Part shown: positions 1 to 7,034 of the stretch, one piece after another
How the letters are laid out: every line of letters starts with the position of its first letter
How positions within the stretch are numbered: position 1 is the stretch's first letter
Origin: Streptomyces sp. SID5910
Lineage (GTDB): Bacteria; Actinomycetota; Actinomycetes; Streptomycetales; Streptomycetaceae
DNA: 64,000 bases
NCBI RefSeq assembly: GCF_009862125.1
Contig: NZ_WWHX01000398.1
Coordinates: forward strand, 1 to 64,000
Reading direction: 5' to 3'
Position numbers and translations under genes: made by a program
The notes under the pieces: model-generated
What the model was told of the DNA's origin: nothing
The model's database searches: none
Seen by the model: the letters and a program-made list of their open reading frames with translations, nothing else

Positions 1-1
1 C

Positions 2-136
2 GTGCACCAGCGCGCCGAACTGCTGCGGCTGGCGGCCCGGATGTGCGACCGCGGGCACATCGGTCTCGTCGGCGCCGTCGCGGACGCCTCCTGGGCGGCG
101 GCGCCGGGCGTCACGGTGGTACACCTGACGCCGTGA
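2..136 (+). CDS. C-terminal fragment of an unidentified chromosomal protein
   Basis: A frame open from the window edge encodes 44 residues and stops at 134-136. It ends in a hydrophobic GVTVVHLTP. The stop overlaps the GTG of the next gene (GTGA), which suggests a translationally coupled operon with the MazG-like gene. Too little is visible to identify a family. Confidence 0.5.
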   Translation: MHQRAELLRLAARMCDRGHIGLVGAVADASWAAAPGVTVVHLTP

Positions 137-486
137 CCGATCATCCCCGCCCCACCCCGGACCTGGCGGCGCTCCGGCGCAGACTGGCCGAGTTCGCCGC
201 CGCGCGGAACTGGCAGCCGTACCACACCCCGAAGAATCTGGCCGCCGCCCTCAGCGTGGAGGCGTCCGAACTCGTCGAGATCTTCCAGTGGCTGACGCCC
301 GAGCAGTCCGCCCGCGTCATGGACGACCCCGGCTCCGCGCACCGCGTCCGGGACGAGGTCGCCGACGTGCTCGCGTATCTGCTCCAATTCTGCGAGGTGC
401 TCGGCATCGACCCGCTCGCCGCCCTGGACGCGAAGATCGACCGCAACGAGTCCCGCTTCCCCGCGCCGGACGGGAACAGAGAATAG
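133..486 (+). CDS. MazG-like nucleotide pyrophosphohydrolase
   Basis: This 117-aa protein matches the compact all-alpha MazG/dCTPase fold that hydrolyses (d)NTPs to monophosphates and pyrophosphate as a house-cleaning enzyme. The metal-binding pattern is visible as EASELVEIFQW followed about 35 residues later by DEVADVLAY, the EExxE...ExxD arrangement of the family. I chose the GTG at 133 rather than an upstream ATG because it overlaps the preceding stop and removes an Arg/Gly-rich extension. It is a chromosomal gene outside the prophage. Confidence 0.8.
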   Translation: MTDHPRPTPDLAALRRRLAEFAAARNWQPYHTPKNLAAALSVEASELVEIFQWLTPEQSARVMDDPGSAHRVRDEVADVLAYLLQFCEVLGIDPLAALDAKIDRNESRFPAPDGNRE

Positions 487-667
487 GGGAGCCGGGCGCT
501 CCGCTATCACTCTCCGCATCCACTTCCGGTGTCGTATCCCCTTTGTTGTCCGAATATTTCTGCCCAGCTATGGCTTTTCGTCCCACACACCTTCACTCTG
601 GGTAGTGAGCAACGGAGTTCGGGCGGACGCGCCGCGGGCGGCGCGTCGGGACAGACGGGGGCAGCGC

Positions 668-1138
668 ATGGACGCGGTGCGGCTCATCGTGACGAGCGGG
701 CGTGCCCTGGCAGCCGGCGGCGAGGTGCCGGAGATGCTGACGGAGGTGTGGCAGGCGCAGGCGCTCGCGCAGGCGATCGGCAGCCGGCTGGCGGTCCACG
801 GACCACCCGAGCTGCGCGGCGAGGCCCTGGGACTGACCGAACTGGCGGGCCGCGGCTGCGGAGTGCTGCGCACCCCGGACCTGGCCCCCGGTGAGCTGCG
901 CGCCGCCCAGCTCACCGAGCTGGGCGACGCCCGCCAGGCCCTGATGTGCCTCGGCACGCTCCTCGCCGAGATCGGCATCGCCCTCGTCGGCATCGCCTGC
1001 ACGGTGGACGACGAGGGCACGTACTGGCAGTGCATGGAGGCCATCGACGCGGCCGACGAGTCGCGGGACCGAGTCCTGGAGATGCTGCGCAGACTGGCGG
1101 ACCGGGACGCGGCGTTACCGGAACGGGAGGCGGGATGA
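668..1138 (+). CDS. DUF6099 family protein
   Basis: This 156-aa protein starts MDAVRLIVTSGRALA and is rich in Ala, Leu and Glu helices. It resembles a protein family of unknown function widespread in Streptomyces that I recognise as DUF6099. A GGGGG ribosome-binding site lies 5-9 bases before the ATG at 668; an in-frame GTG at 605 has no such site. The 180-bp gap before it is comparatively AT-rich and probably holds its promoter. No catalytic motif is evident. Confidence 0.65.
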   Translation: MDAVRLIVTSGRALAAGGEVPEMLTEVWQAQALAQAIGSRLAVHGPPELRGEALGLTELAGRGCGVLRTPDLAPGELRAAQLTELGDARQALMCLGTLLAEIGIALVGIACTVDDEGTYWQCMEAIDAADESRDRVLEMLRRLADRDAALPEREAG

Positions 1139-1217
1139 CCCCTCCCCTCGGGCAAGGGGCGCGTACGCGCCGTGGCACGCGGGAGCCTGTCGGGCCGGAG
1201 CCGCCCGACCAGGCAGG

Positions 1218-1328
1218 ATGGACGGCATGGAACTCCGTATCTTCACCGAGCCCCAGCAGGGGGCCACCTACGACACCTTGCTCACCGTCGCGAAGGCCAC
1301 CGAGGACCTCGGCTTCGACGCCTTCTTC
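1218..1328 (+). pseudogene. 5' part of LLM-class F420-dependent oxidoreductase, split by the prophage
   Basis: The first 37 codons (MDGMELRIFTEPQQG... to FDAFF) begin a TIM-barrel LLM-class oxidoreductase. The frame then runs into phage DNA and ends at 1436. The missing part resumes in frame at 60361 (RSDHYLAMG...). Joining 1328 to 60361 recreates a continuous protein of 310 residues, the usual length of this family. The ATG at 1227 (MELRIF) is an equally plausible start. While the prophage is integrated, only a useless N-terminal peptide can be made. Confidence 0.85.
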
Positions 1329-1352
1329 AGATCCGGTACCGTATCTACCCAT
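1303..1352. other. attL (left prophage junction)
   Basis: The crossover is the TC at 1327-1328. Left of it is the oxidoreductase coding sequence (attB half); right of it is phage DNA AGATCCGGTACC (attP half). Combined with attR, the phage halves give CCGGATCT-TC-AGATCCGG, a perfect 8+8 dyad with further matches outward (GGTAG...CTACC). Large serine integrases typically bind such quasi-symmetric sites and exchange strands at a central dinucleotide. Confidence 0.85.
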
Positions 1353-1386
1353 GGAGCTTGTAGCCCTGGGGGACAGGGATCAGGAC

Positions 1387-3123
1387 ATGATCAGGGCCGT
1401 GACTTACGAGCGTCAGAGCCACAAGAGCGAGACTGACAGCCAGGCGTCACCCAAGATGCAGCGCAACAAGAGTGTCGCGTACATCAACAGCCAGGACAAC
1501 TGGACGCACATCGACACCGATTACTCGGACATCGGCCTCTCCGGCTACGACCCCAACGTCTACCGACCTGGGTTCGAGCGGCTCATGGAGGATGCCAGGG
1601 CGCGCAAGTTCGACGTGGTGGTGATCTACATGCTTTCCCGGCTGACCCGACAGGGCGCAGCGGAGGCTATGCAGATCCAGCAGGAGCTAGCAAAGTGCGG
1701 GGTCGCAATTGTCTCCACGCAAGAACCGTTCATCAACACGTCGGATGACAACCCCTTCGGTGTGGCGTTCTTCGCGCTTATCGCCGGCCTGGCGCACCAG
1801 GAGTCGAAGAACAAGAGCAAGTTCATTCGCGACGCTTTCAAGGAGCTGAAGGCCCGCGGGTCCCATTCGTCGGGACCGGTGCCCTACGGATTCGACGCAG
1901 AACCGGTCCAGGTCGACAAGATCACCGTCCGGAAACTGAAACCGGGAACGGTGAGCGACGCGGATATCGGACCCGAGTCGACGCCGGCCGACAACGTCCG
2001 GTACATCATCGCGCAGGCTGAGGAGGGCGCGAAGGAAAACGCCATCGCAACGGACCTGACGGAGCGCGGGGCAAGGACGCCGCTGGGCAGTCTCGACGAG
2101 AAGGCCGCGGAGGCTCGCCGAAAGGCGTCACGCGCTCGTCGGAAGGGCGGCAGCAGTGACGAGGCCGACAACGAATGGTCGTCGACTGTGGTGCGCCGGA
2201 TCCTCCGCGATCCCCGACTGGCCGGGTTCGCTATCGGCCCCGTGGATCCCAAGACGAAGCACCGGGAGATCCTCCGCGATGAGGAGGGGCAACCCGTGCG
2301 GCCGCATGAGGGATTCATCGGGCCCAAACGGTGGTACGACCTCCAGGCCGTCCTAGACGGTCGCAAGAGAACACGCAGGGTAGACAGGGCTGGCACACTA
2401 ACGTTCCTGGGGTCGTGGGGCGCTCTTCGGTGTGGACTATGCGACGCCGGCATGACGGTGTCCAACGCCGATGAGACGTACGTGTGCAACCTCCGTCGAA
2501 GCGTGGGGGACGTTCCGAAGCACGTCCTACGCATCAAGATGAAGGACACCAACAATGTTGTTGCGGCTCTCCTGTGGGCCAAGGTGGCGGCACTGGACCC
2601 CGGCGACGATGACGATGTCGCCCTCCTCGCAGCAGCCGCAGAACGGTTCGCCGTTCAGGGTGCCGATCCGGAGGCGGCTGCGGAACTGGCGGAGCAAGAG
2701 GCGCAGCTTGCTCATGTTCAGAAAAGCATGAAGGAGTTGTACGCCGATCGGGACGACGGCCTGTACGAGGGTCCCACGGGACGTGCAGCGTTCAAGGACA
2801 CCATCCAAAAGTACCGGGCTCACGAGACCCGATGCGCGGCGCGTGTCGATGAGCTGAGGGCCGCAGCGTCGACGGCTACGCGGCTCCCGCTGGAGGCGTG
2901 GACAGGAAATGGTGACGACGACCCGTTGGCGAAGGGTGGTCTCTGGTCCCGGTGGGATGTACCGGAGCAACGGGCGTTCTTGTCGCTGTTTGCCGACCAC
3001 GTCATCGTTGGTCCTGCGACAACAAAGCGCGGAACGGCGTTTGAGAGGATCAGGGAGCGGGTCGAAGTGGTGTGGGCGACGCCGGACGAGGGGGAATCTG
3101 ATAACAACTCGGTAACGGCTTGA
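1387..3123 (+). CDS. int: Large serine recombinase (site-specific integrase)
   Basis: The 578-aa protein catalyses attP x attB integration. It has an N-terminal resolvase domain with nucleophile Ser11 in VTYERQS, the LSRLTRQGA and FALIAGLAHQES segments of the catalytic fold, and a recombinase domain. A zinc-ribbon follows (RCGLC...YVCN), then a coiled-coil region with AELAEQEAQLAHV. Sequence style resembles the phiBT1/TG1 integrases. The ATG at 1387 is preceded by AGGG and places Ser at position 11; an in-frame ATG at 1351 lacks a ribosome-binding site but would lie just inside the attachment site. The open frame further upstream is host DNA fused by integration. Confidence 0.95.
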   Translation: MIRAVTYERQSHKSETDSQASPKMQRNKSVAYINSQDNWTHIDTDYSDIGLSGYDPNVYRPGFERLMEDARARKFDVVVIYMLSRLTRQGAAEAMQIQQELAKCGVAIVSTQEPFINTSDDNPFGVAFFALIAGLAHQESKNKSKFIRDAFKELKARGSHSSGPVPYGFDAEPVQVDKITVRKLKPGTVSDADIGPESTPADNVRYIIAQAEEGAKENAIATDLTERGARTPLGSLDEKAAEARRKASRARRKGGSSDEADNEWSSTVVRRILRDPRLAGFAIGPVDPKTKHREILRDEEGQPVRPHEGFIGPKRWYDLQAVLDGRKRTRRVDRAGTLTFLGSWGALRCGLCDAGMTVSNADETYVCNLRRSVGDVPKHVLRIKMKDTNNVVAALLWAKVAALDPGDDDDVALLAAAAERFAVQGADPEAAAELAEQEAQLAHVQKSMKELYADRDDGLYEGPTGRAAFKDTIQKYRAHETRCAARVDELRAAASTATRLPLEAWTGNGDDDPLAKGGLWSRWDVPEQRAFLSLFADHVIVGPATTKRGTAFERIRERVEVVWATPDEGESDNNSVTA

Positions 3124-3126
3124 GGC

Positions 3127-3180
3127 GGGCTTGGGTGCGTTGAGAGTCACTCTTCCAGGGCTCTCAACGCACCCAAGCCC
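3127..3180. terminator. Strong hairpin terminator after int
   Basis: Two perfect 20-nt arms, 3127-3146 and 3161-3180, are separated by a 14-nt loop and begin 3 bases after the integrase stop. There is no U tract, so it is of the hairpin-only type common in actinobacteria and could work in both directions. Confidence 0.8.
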
Positions 3181-3305
3181 CTCGTCGCCCGCCTCGCCGA
3201 CGTCGCACCGGCGCCTCGTCCTCCACAGGCGCCTGTGGATAACTGCGGAGGGTAAGGGGTGAGGTGTCATGTGTCGCTCTGTGTAACGTGATTGGCCAAT
3301 CCGGG

Positions 3306-3412
3306 TGCCAAAGTGTCGAACTAACCCCCTACTTTCAATTTCTTCTAACGCGTGTAGAGAGAAAATGAAAAAGGGGGTTAGTTCGACACTTTGACACCCG
3401 GTCTGTCCAGGG
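3306..3412. repeat. 107-bp palindromic element, copy A
   Basis: The sequence starts TGCCAAAGTGTCGAACTAAC and folds back on itself through matching arms ending GTTAGTTCGACACTTTGACA, with one mismatch in about 28 bp. The inner part is also self-complementary around ACGCGT, so nearly the whole element is one hairpin. A second copy lies at 32673-32779, about 90 percent identical by eye. The two copies bracket the late gene block. Function is unknown; see findings. Confidence 0.85.
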
Positions 3413-3727
3413 CCGTTTCCAAGATCGTTAACGCGTCACATGCGCCCCATAACAGTAGTAGGAGGGAAGGACGAGGCGACCGCGACGAGTAGCGTGCGGC
3501 CCGCTTCCCTCCCCGACGGCCGGCACCGCTCCCGTGCTCCCCGCACTCTCCTCCGGGTTGAAGCGCGGTTGCAGCGGTCCGGCCGTCTCAGACTTCCGTT
3601 CGTCAGGCAGCGTGCGCCGGATCTTGCGAGGGTCGGCAGGCAGACGCGGACGGGGAGGGTGCGCACGGAGACGGTAGGCGGTGGGAGATGCCCATGCGCA
3701 CGGAGACGGAGACGGAGGCGGCCCGAC
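3413..3727. other. Non-coding stretch with a degenerate phage promoter-like box
   Basis: No convincing gene is seen. At 3435-3453 the sequence GTCACATGCGCCCCATAAC carries both conserved boxes of the phage promoter family seen at 29979, 32811, 40023 and 52011, but with the spacer shortened from 18 to 8 bp, so it is probably inactive. A direct repeat of GCGCACGGAGACGG occurs at about 3660 and 3695. An open frame across 3440-3742 is Arg-rich and looks fortuitous. Confidence 0.5.
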
Positions 3728-3809
3728 GGTCTCTTCGGCTAACGGTAAGCCGCCCGTGTAGGCGCGTAAGCGCTGAGGGGTAACCCCGGTTCGACTCCGG
3801 GCGGGACCA
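3728..3809 (+). tRNA. tRNA-like sequence, anticodon not assignable
   Basis: The segment has a canonical D arm (GGCTAACGGTAAGCC), a perfect 5-bp T stem with loop TTCGACT, and a 7-bp acceptor stem with one mismatch (GGTCTCT with CGGGACC). The middle does not fold into a standard 7-nt anticodon loop; it contains extra hairpins GCGC-GTAA-GCGC and GGGG-TAA-CCCC. It may be a decayed tRNA or a tRNA mimic. No CCA is encoded. Confidence 0.35.
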
Positions 3810-3821
3810 CGACGGCTTCCG

Positions 3822-4154
3822 TCATCTATCCTGCGGCTGCTCCGCGGAACCCCCTAGCACCCACGCGTCGTACTCCTGACGGACGTAGTCTCGTGGCCGA
3901 CCCACCCACTGAGGGTCTTCAGGCTCCAGCGGCCCCCGGGACGTCTTGAGCTTGGCGTCGTACTCCAGCAGCCGGAGAGCGTAGGTGTTGGCCGCCGGTT
4001 TTGCTGTCGGCTCGTGAGGGCAGGCGATCTCGAAGCGGTCGGCCACGGCCGCGCGTCGGAGGAGGTACTCCCGACGTCGCGGGAAGCCTTCTACCTCATC
4101 GGTGATGATCGCTAGTCGGTGTACTTCGGCGAACTCCCTCAGTAAGTCTTCCAC
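3822..4154 (-). CDS. Hypothetical protein, possibly leaderless
   Basis: This 110-aa protein (GTG start, MEDLLREFAEVHRL...) has natural amino-acid composition and ends in acidic and Gln-rich residues. I recognise no family. The start lacks a ribosome-binding site, but TAAAAT sits about 6 bases upstream on the minus strand, where a -10 box would put the transcript start at the GTG. That suggests leaderless transcription during lysogeny. It is read opposite to the integrase and late genes. Confidence 0.5.
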   Translation of the reverse strand: MEDLLREFAEVHRLAIITDEVEGFPRRREYLLRRAAVADRFEIACPHEPTAKPAANTYALRLLEYDAKLKTSRGPLEPEDPQWVGRPRDYVRQEYDAWVLGGSAEQPQDR

Positions 4155-4216
4155 GAGGGGATTTTATGACTCGCCGGTGTGCGACGGCCGGCACTCGGAC
4201 CCCACGGTCCGGACGA

Positions 4217-4287
4217 GCGGGCGTAGCTCAGTGGTAGAGCAGCGGTCTCCAAAGCCGCCTACGGAGGTTCGATCCCTCCCGTCCGTG
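4217..4287 (+). tRNA. tRNA-Trp (CCA anticodon)
   Basis: A full cloverleaf can be drawn: acceptor GCGGGCG with CGTCCGT (two G-U pairs), D arm GCTC-AGTGGTA-GAGC, anticodon stem GCGGT/GCCGC with loop CTCCAAA (anticodon CCA), and a perfect T stem GGAGG/CCTCC around TTCGATC. The 3' CCA is not encoded. It is phage-borne, between a hypothetical gene and the CRISPR-like repeats. Confidence 0.85.
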
Positions 4288-4442
4288 CGAGGGGCGTCCC
4301 GTGCGTGACTGATCAGCGCGCGCCCGATGTAGCGGACACTCCGTGCAGGGCTAGGACCCGACGGAGACACCGCACGCTGTCCGACGGCGGGACCCGGGCA
4401 GCACCGACACAGCAGGAAGGCGGCCCCAATGTTGCTGGAGCC
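4288..4442. other. Non-coding gap between tRNA-Trp and the CRISPR-like repeats
   Basis: No gene is visible. The 3' end carries an 8-bp inverted repeat AAGGCGGC...GCCGCCTT (about 4419-4447) that runs into the first CRISPR-like repeat and may act as a hairpin leader or terminator. Confidence 0.4.
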
Positions 4443-4622
4443 GCCTTCATCCCCGCCAATGCGGGGAGCAGGATCAAGCTGTGCCCATAACGCGGGCCAT
4501 CCCCGCTGACGCGGGGAGCAGTACTACGCGCCCCTAAGGCTGGGGCCATCCCCGCGGGTGCGGGGAACAGGTACTTCTCAGACCCCTACTTCGAGGTCAC
4601 ACCCCGCTGACGCGGGGAGCAT
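4443..4622. CRISPR. CRISPR-like mini-array of four degenerate repeats with short spacers
   Basis: Four units of about 29 bp share ATCCCCGC-NNNN-GCGGGGAGCA, with hairpin arms CCCCGC/GCGGGG: 4443-4471, 4493-4521, 4542-4570 and 4594-4622. In reverse complement this resembles type I-E repeats of Streptomyces (CTGCTCCCCGC...GCGGGGATGG). Spacers are only about 20-23 bp instead of the usual 32-33. The first and fourth repeats are the most degenerate, and no cas gene is in the prophage. It may be a decayed array or repeat mimics. Confidence 0.5.
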
Positions 4623-4643
4623 GCGTTCCACGCTAGCAGACAC

Positions 4644-4678
4644 GCCCCGCCCCGGTGGAGAGTTCCCGGGAGCGGGGC
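4644..4678 (-). terminator. Hairpin terminator of the lipoprotein gene
   Basis: Arms GCCCCGCCCCGG (4644-4655) and CCGGGAGCGGGGC (4666-4678) pair with a single bulge, directly after the minus-strand lipoprotein stop. It also separates that gene from the CRISPR-like repeats. Confidence 0.6.
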
Positions 4679-4687
4679 TGAGTTCGT

Positions 4688-5320
4688 TCAGGAGGCAGGC
4701 ATCTCGATGACGAAGGCCGCCTCTGCGTTCGGGTCTTCCGTCCCGACGTAGCTCACCTTTCCGCCCTTGGCGGCGACGTCGAGCACGATCTTCCCTGTGA
4801 CGGCCTGGCCCGGCTTGTACGTTGTGTCGAGCGACGGACCGTCCCCGACGCCCTCCAGCGTTGTCGCGTCCTGGGCGGCGTGGGTCGCGTCCTCCCACTT
4901 CGTCATCCCGTAGAGCATCACGTCCGCCGGAGCCTGGCCGACGTTCTTCAGCGTGAGCGTCAGCTCGACGAGCTGACCTTGTTCCGGTTCGGCGGCATCG
5001 ATCTCAGCCGGCGTCACGTAGCGCACGCTGTCGACGCTGACGGACATCTTCGTCTTCACCGCGTAGTTCTGCCCCGTGTCGTCCGTCTCGCCGTAGGCCC
5101 ACTCCGTCGTTTCCCCGACCTTCAGAACCGGAGCCGGGGTGGCGGATGCCGACGAGGACGGCTCCTCCGACGGCAAGTCGGCGGGGTCGATGGTGGCTTC
5201 CGCAGCCGGCTCCTGCTTCGGAGCAGCGCCCGCGGAGTCGTCTCCGGAGGAACACCCCGAGAGCAGAGCGAGCGACAGGACGACGGCCGGCACAGCGGCA
5301 CGGCGAATGTGAGCGCGCAT
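4688..5320 (-). CDS. Secreted lipoprotein (DUF4352-like), lysogen-expressed candidate
   Basis: The 210-aa precursor has an Arg-containing n-region, a hydrophobic core AVPAVVLSLALLSG and a lipobox LLSGC, so it should be anchored to the outer face of the membrane. A Ser/Pro/Glu-rich linker follows, then an immunoglobulin-like domain (QLVELTLTLKNVGQAPADV) resembling DUF4352/telokin-like domains. The ATG at 5320 has a GGGGGGA ribosome-binding site 8 bases upstream. It is transcribed against the late operon from the lysogeny region, so a role in lysogenic conversion or superinfection exclusion is possible; that is inference. Confidence 0.75.
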   Translation of the reverse strand: MRAHIRRAAVPAVVLSLALLSGCSSGDDSAGAAPKQEPAAEATIDPADLPSEEPSSSASATPAPVLKVGETTEWAYGETDDTGQNYAVKTKMSVSVDSVRYVTPAEIDAAEPEQGQLVELTLTLKNVGQAPADVMLYGMTKWEDATHAAQDATTLEGVGDGPSLDTTYKPGQAVTGKIVLDVAAKGGKVSYVGTEDPNAEAAFVIEMPAS

Positions 5321-5404
5321 AGCGCATCCCCCCATGAATCAGTGGCCCTCCCTGGCCACGTGGAGCCCACAGCGTAAGGCACGGGCGCAGGACGAGGAGG
5401 CGCT

Positions 5405-5710
5405 ATGGCGTGGCAAGGCAGCACACGCAAGAGCCGGCTCCCGACGAACTGGGCGTCACTGCGGCGCCGTGTCCTGCGCAGGGACAAGGGTGTCTGTCAG
5501 ATGCCCTTCTCAGACGGCCGCATCTGTGGCGCTGAGGCCACTGACGTGGACCACATCGTCCCCGGTGGTGACCACAGCATGGCCAACCTGCGGGCCTTGT
5601 GCTCGTGGTGCCACGCACGTAAGAGCAGCAGTGAGGGTGGTGCAGCAGCGGCACTCACGCGCGTGCGTATCGACCGACCCAAGCCCACACACCCGGCCCT
5701 GGAGGACTGA
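5405..5710 (+). CDS. HNH endonuclease at the packaging module
   Basis: This 101-aa protein has the His-Me finger motif VDHIVPGGDHSMANLRALCSW with zinc Cys in CQMPF...CSWC. HNH proteins next to the terminase genes are common in cos-type phages and help terminase cut genome ends; that role is inferred here from position. A GAGGAGG ribosome-binding site lies 5 bases before the ATG. It begins the rightward late block. Confidence 0.85.
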   Translation: MAWQGSTRKSRLPTNWASLRRRVLRRDKGVCQMPFSDGRICGAEATDVDHIVPGGDHSMANLRALCSWCHARKSSSEGGAAAALTRVRIDRPKPTHPALED

Positions 5711-5961
5711 TGGCAGGCGCTCACGTGGTGCTGGAGGAGGCAGACGACACGGGCGAGCAAGGCGTCAGCGTGACGCGAGTGCTCGTCAACGGCGTTGATG
5801 TTGGTCGACTCGCGAAGGCTCCGAAGATCAACGTCGGAGTCGATCGCACGTGCACGACGGTGACGCTCACGCTCGTGCCCAGCCGGCTGGAGATCAGAGG
5901 CGAGCACGCCGACGGTGATCGTCGCGAGCCCCGTGCCGGCTTCGGTTCGAAGATCGATTAG
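5710..5961 (+). CDS. Hypothetical protein coupled to the HNH gene
   Basis: This 83-aa protein shares one base with the preceding stop (TGATG). It is predicted beta-rich (VSVTRVLVNGVDVGRL, CTTVTLTLVPSRLEI). I recognise no family. The coupling suggests co-expression with the packaging HNH protein. Confidence 0.6.
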   Translation: MAGAHVVLEEADDTGEQGVSVTRVLVNGVDVGRLAKAPKINVGVDRTCTTVTLTLVPSRLEIRGEHADGDRREPRAGFGSKID

Positions 5962-6183
5962 CCCCGGGGGCCAGGGGGGTGATCCCCTCCGGCAAGATCA
6001 GAAGCCCGAAGAGGTGCTGGGTCTCGCGGTCTGTACGGGTCTGGGGGATGTGGGCGAGGCGTCCACAGGCGCCTCCTGGAGGGCCGAACGCCGGCCTCTC
6101 GGGCTGATCTGACCCCCGGAACGGCAGGCGGGCGCACAGCGATCCGGTCTCACCTGTTATGCAATCACCGCAGGTCAGGGGGG
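5962..6183. other. Intergenic region before the PrimPol-terminase genes
   Basis: No gene is seen. It contains an imperfect long inverted repeat (GATCAGAAGCCCGAAGAGG near 5995 and CCTCTCGGGCTGATC near 6095), a structured or terminator-like element between two transcription units. Confidence 0.4.
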
Positions 6184-6212
6184 TTGAAAGTGTGACCGGC
6201 CGCCCTTAGGAT
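6184..6212 (+). promoter_or_regulatory. Sigma-70-type promoter giving a leaderless transcript
   Basis: TTGAAA (6184-6189), a 17-bp spacer and TAGGAT (6207-6212) lie 7 bases before the ATG at 6219, so transcription should begin at or next to the start codon. No ribosome-binding site is present, which supports leaderless initiation. It would drive the PrimPol-terminase-capsid operon. Confidence 0.6.
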
Positions 6213-6218
6213 GGACCC

Positions 6219-6818
6219 ATGACTAGGACGTGCGAGCACTGCCGCGGGGACATGCCGATCATGGCTCGCTCCCACGCCAAGACGTGCTCGCCCCGGTGCC
6301 GCAAGGCACTTTCGCGTGCGAAAGTGCGCAACCCGCTCCCCGTCGAGCTGAAGACCCGCGACAGGTGGGTCCGGCGCGACGCGAAGAAGGTCCCGTTGAC
6401 GTCGGCCGGCATGGCCGCGTCCTCGACGGACCCGCGGACGTGGAGCACGTACAAGGACGCTGCTGCCTCGACGGCCGGCGTCGGTCTGGGCTTCGTCCTC
6501 TCCGACGAAGACGACATCGTGTGCCTGGACCTTGACCATTGCGTCAACCCGCTCACGGGCCGTGTGGCTCCGTGGGCCGCAGCCATTCTCCGCGACGCGG
6601 GCGCCACCTACGTAGAGGTGTCCCCGTCCGGCGATGGCTTGCACATCTGGGGCCGCGCGGACGTCCGACAGGGACGCCGCATCCGACGCCCCGACGGTAC
6701 GGCCGTGGAGATCTACGGGACCGGCCGCTACATCGCAATGACGGGGCGCCGGCATGGCTCCTCCCCGTCGATCCTCGCGGACCTCTCCGCGGTGGTTTCC
6801 AAGCTGACGGCTCGCTAG
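6219..6818 (+). CDS. Bifunctional primase/polymerase (PrimPol, AEP) N-terminal domain protein
   Basis: The 199-aa protein has a Cys4 zinc-finger-like start (C5, C8, C23, C27). An archaeo-eukaryotic primase-like domain follows, with acidic metal-binding DIVCLDLDH and the SPSGDGLHIWG loop typical of NrS-1-type PrimPol domains. It is far shorter than full primase-helicases and lacks a helicase, so it may act alone or bind nicked DNA ends. Its place beside terminase is odd because replication genes lie 40 kb away. Confidence 0.75.
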   Translation: MTRTCEHCRGDMPIMARSHAKTCSPRCRKALSRAKVRNPLPVELKTRDRWVRRDAKKVPLTSAGMAASSTDPRTWSTYKDAAASTAGVGLGFVLSDEDDIVCLDLDHCVNPLTGRVAPWAAAILRDAGATYVEVSPSGDGLHIWGRADVRQGRRIRRPDGTAVEIYGTGRYIAMTGRRHGSSPSILADLSAVVSKLTAR

Positions 6819-6866
6819 CTCCCGACAGGGGACGGACAGCCGTTCCTTACCCGGGAGGTGTCCCTC

Positions 6867-7034
6867 ATGGCTGACGAGCCCGATCGTCACTGGTACGACA
6901 ACGGCGGCATGTTGCCTGCCTCCCCGCGCTGGATACGGCTCCCCGACGAGGAGCATGTGTTCACCGCTGAGCAGTGGGGGGCCCTGACGAAGAAGCTTGC
7001 GGACCTCCGCGCCGACGATGCGGAGGCCGACTAG
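6867..7034 (+). CDS. Small hypothetical protein upstream of terminase
   Basis: This 55-aa acidic protein (MADEPDRHWYDNGG...) has a GGGAGG ribosome-binding site and its stop overlaps the GTG of the small terminase gene. No known domain. The tight spacing makes it part of the packaging operon. Confidence 0.65.
   Translation: MADEPDRHWYDNGGMLPASPRWIRLPDEEHVFTAEQWGALTKKLADLRADDAEAD

Noticed and set aside
946-1386. Upstream extension of the integrase reading frame
   Set aside because: This part is host DNA lying out of frame under the DUF6099 and oxidoreductase genes; it is joined to int only by integration.
3440-3742. Possible 100-aa gene before the tRNA-like element
   Set aside because: Arg-rich composition typical of a shadow frame, begins inside a promoter-like box and overlaps the tRNA-like sequence.
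4443-4622. Canonical adaptive CRISPR array
   Set aside because: Spacers are 20-23 bp rather than 32-33, repeats are degenerate and no cas gene is present, so it is listed only as CRISPR-like.
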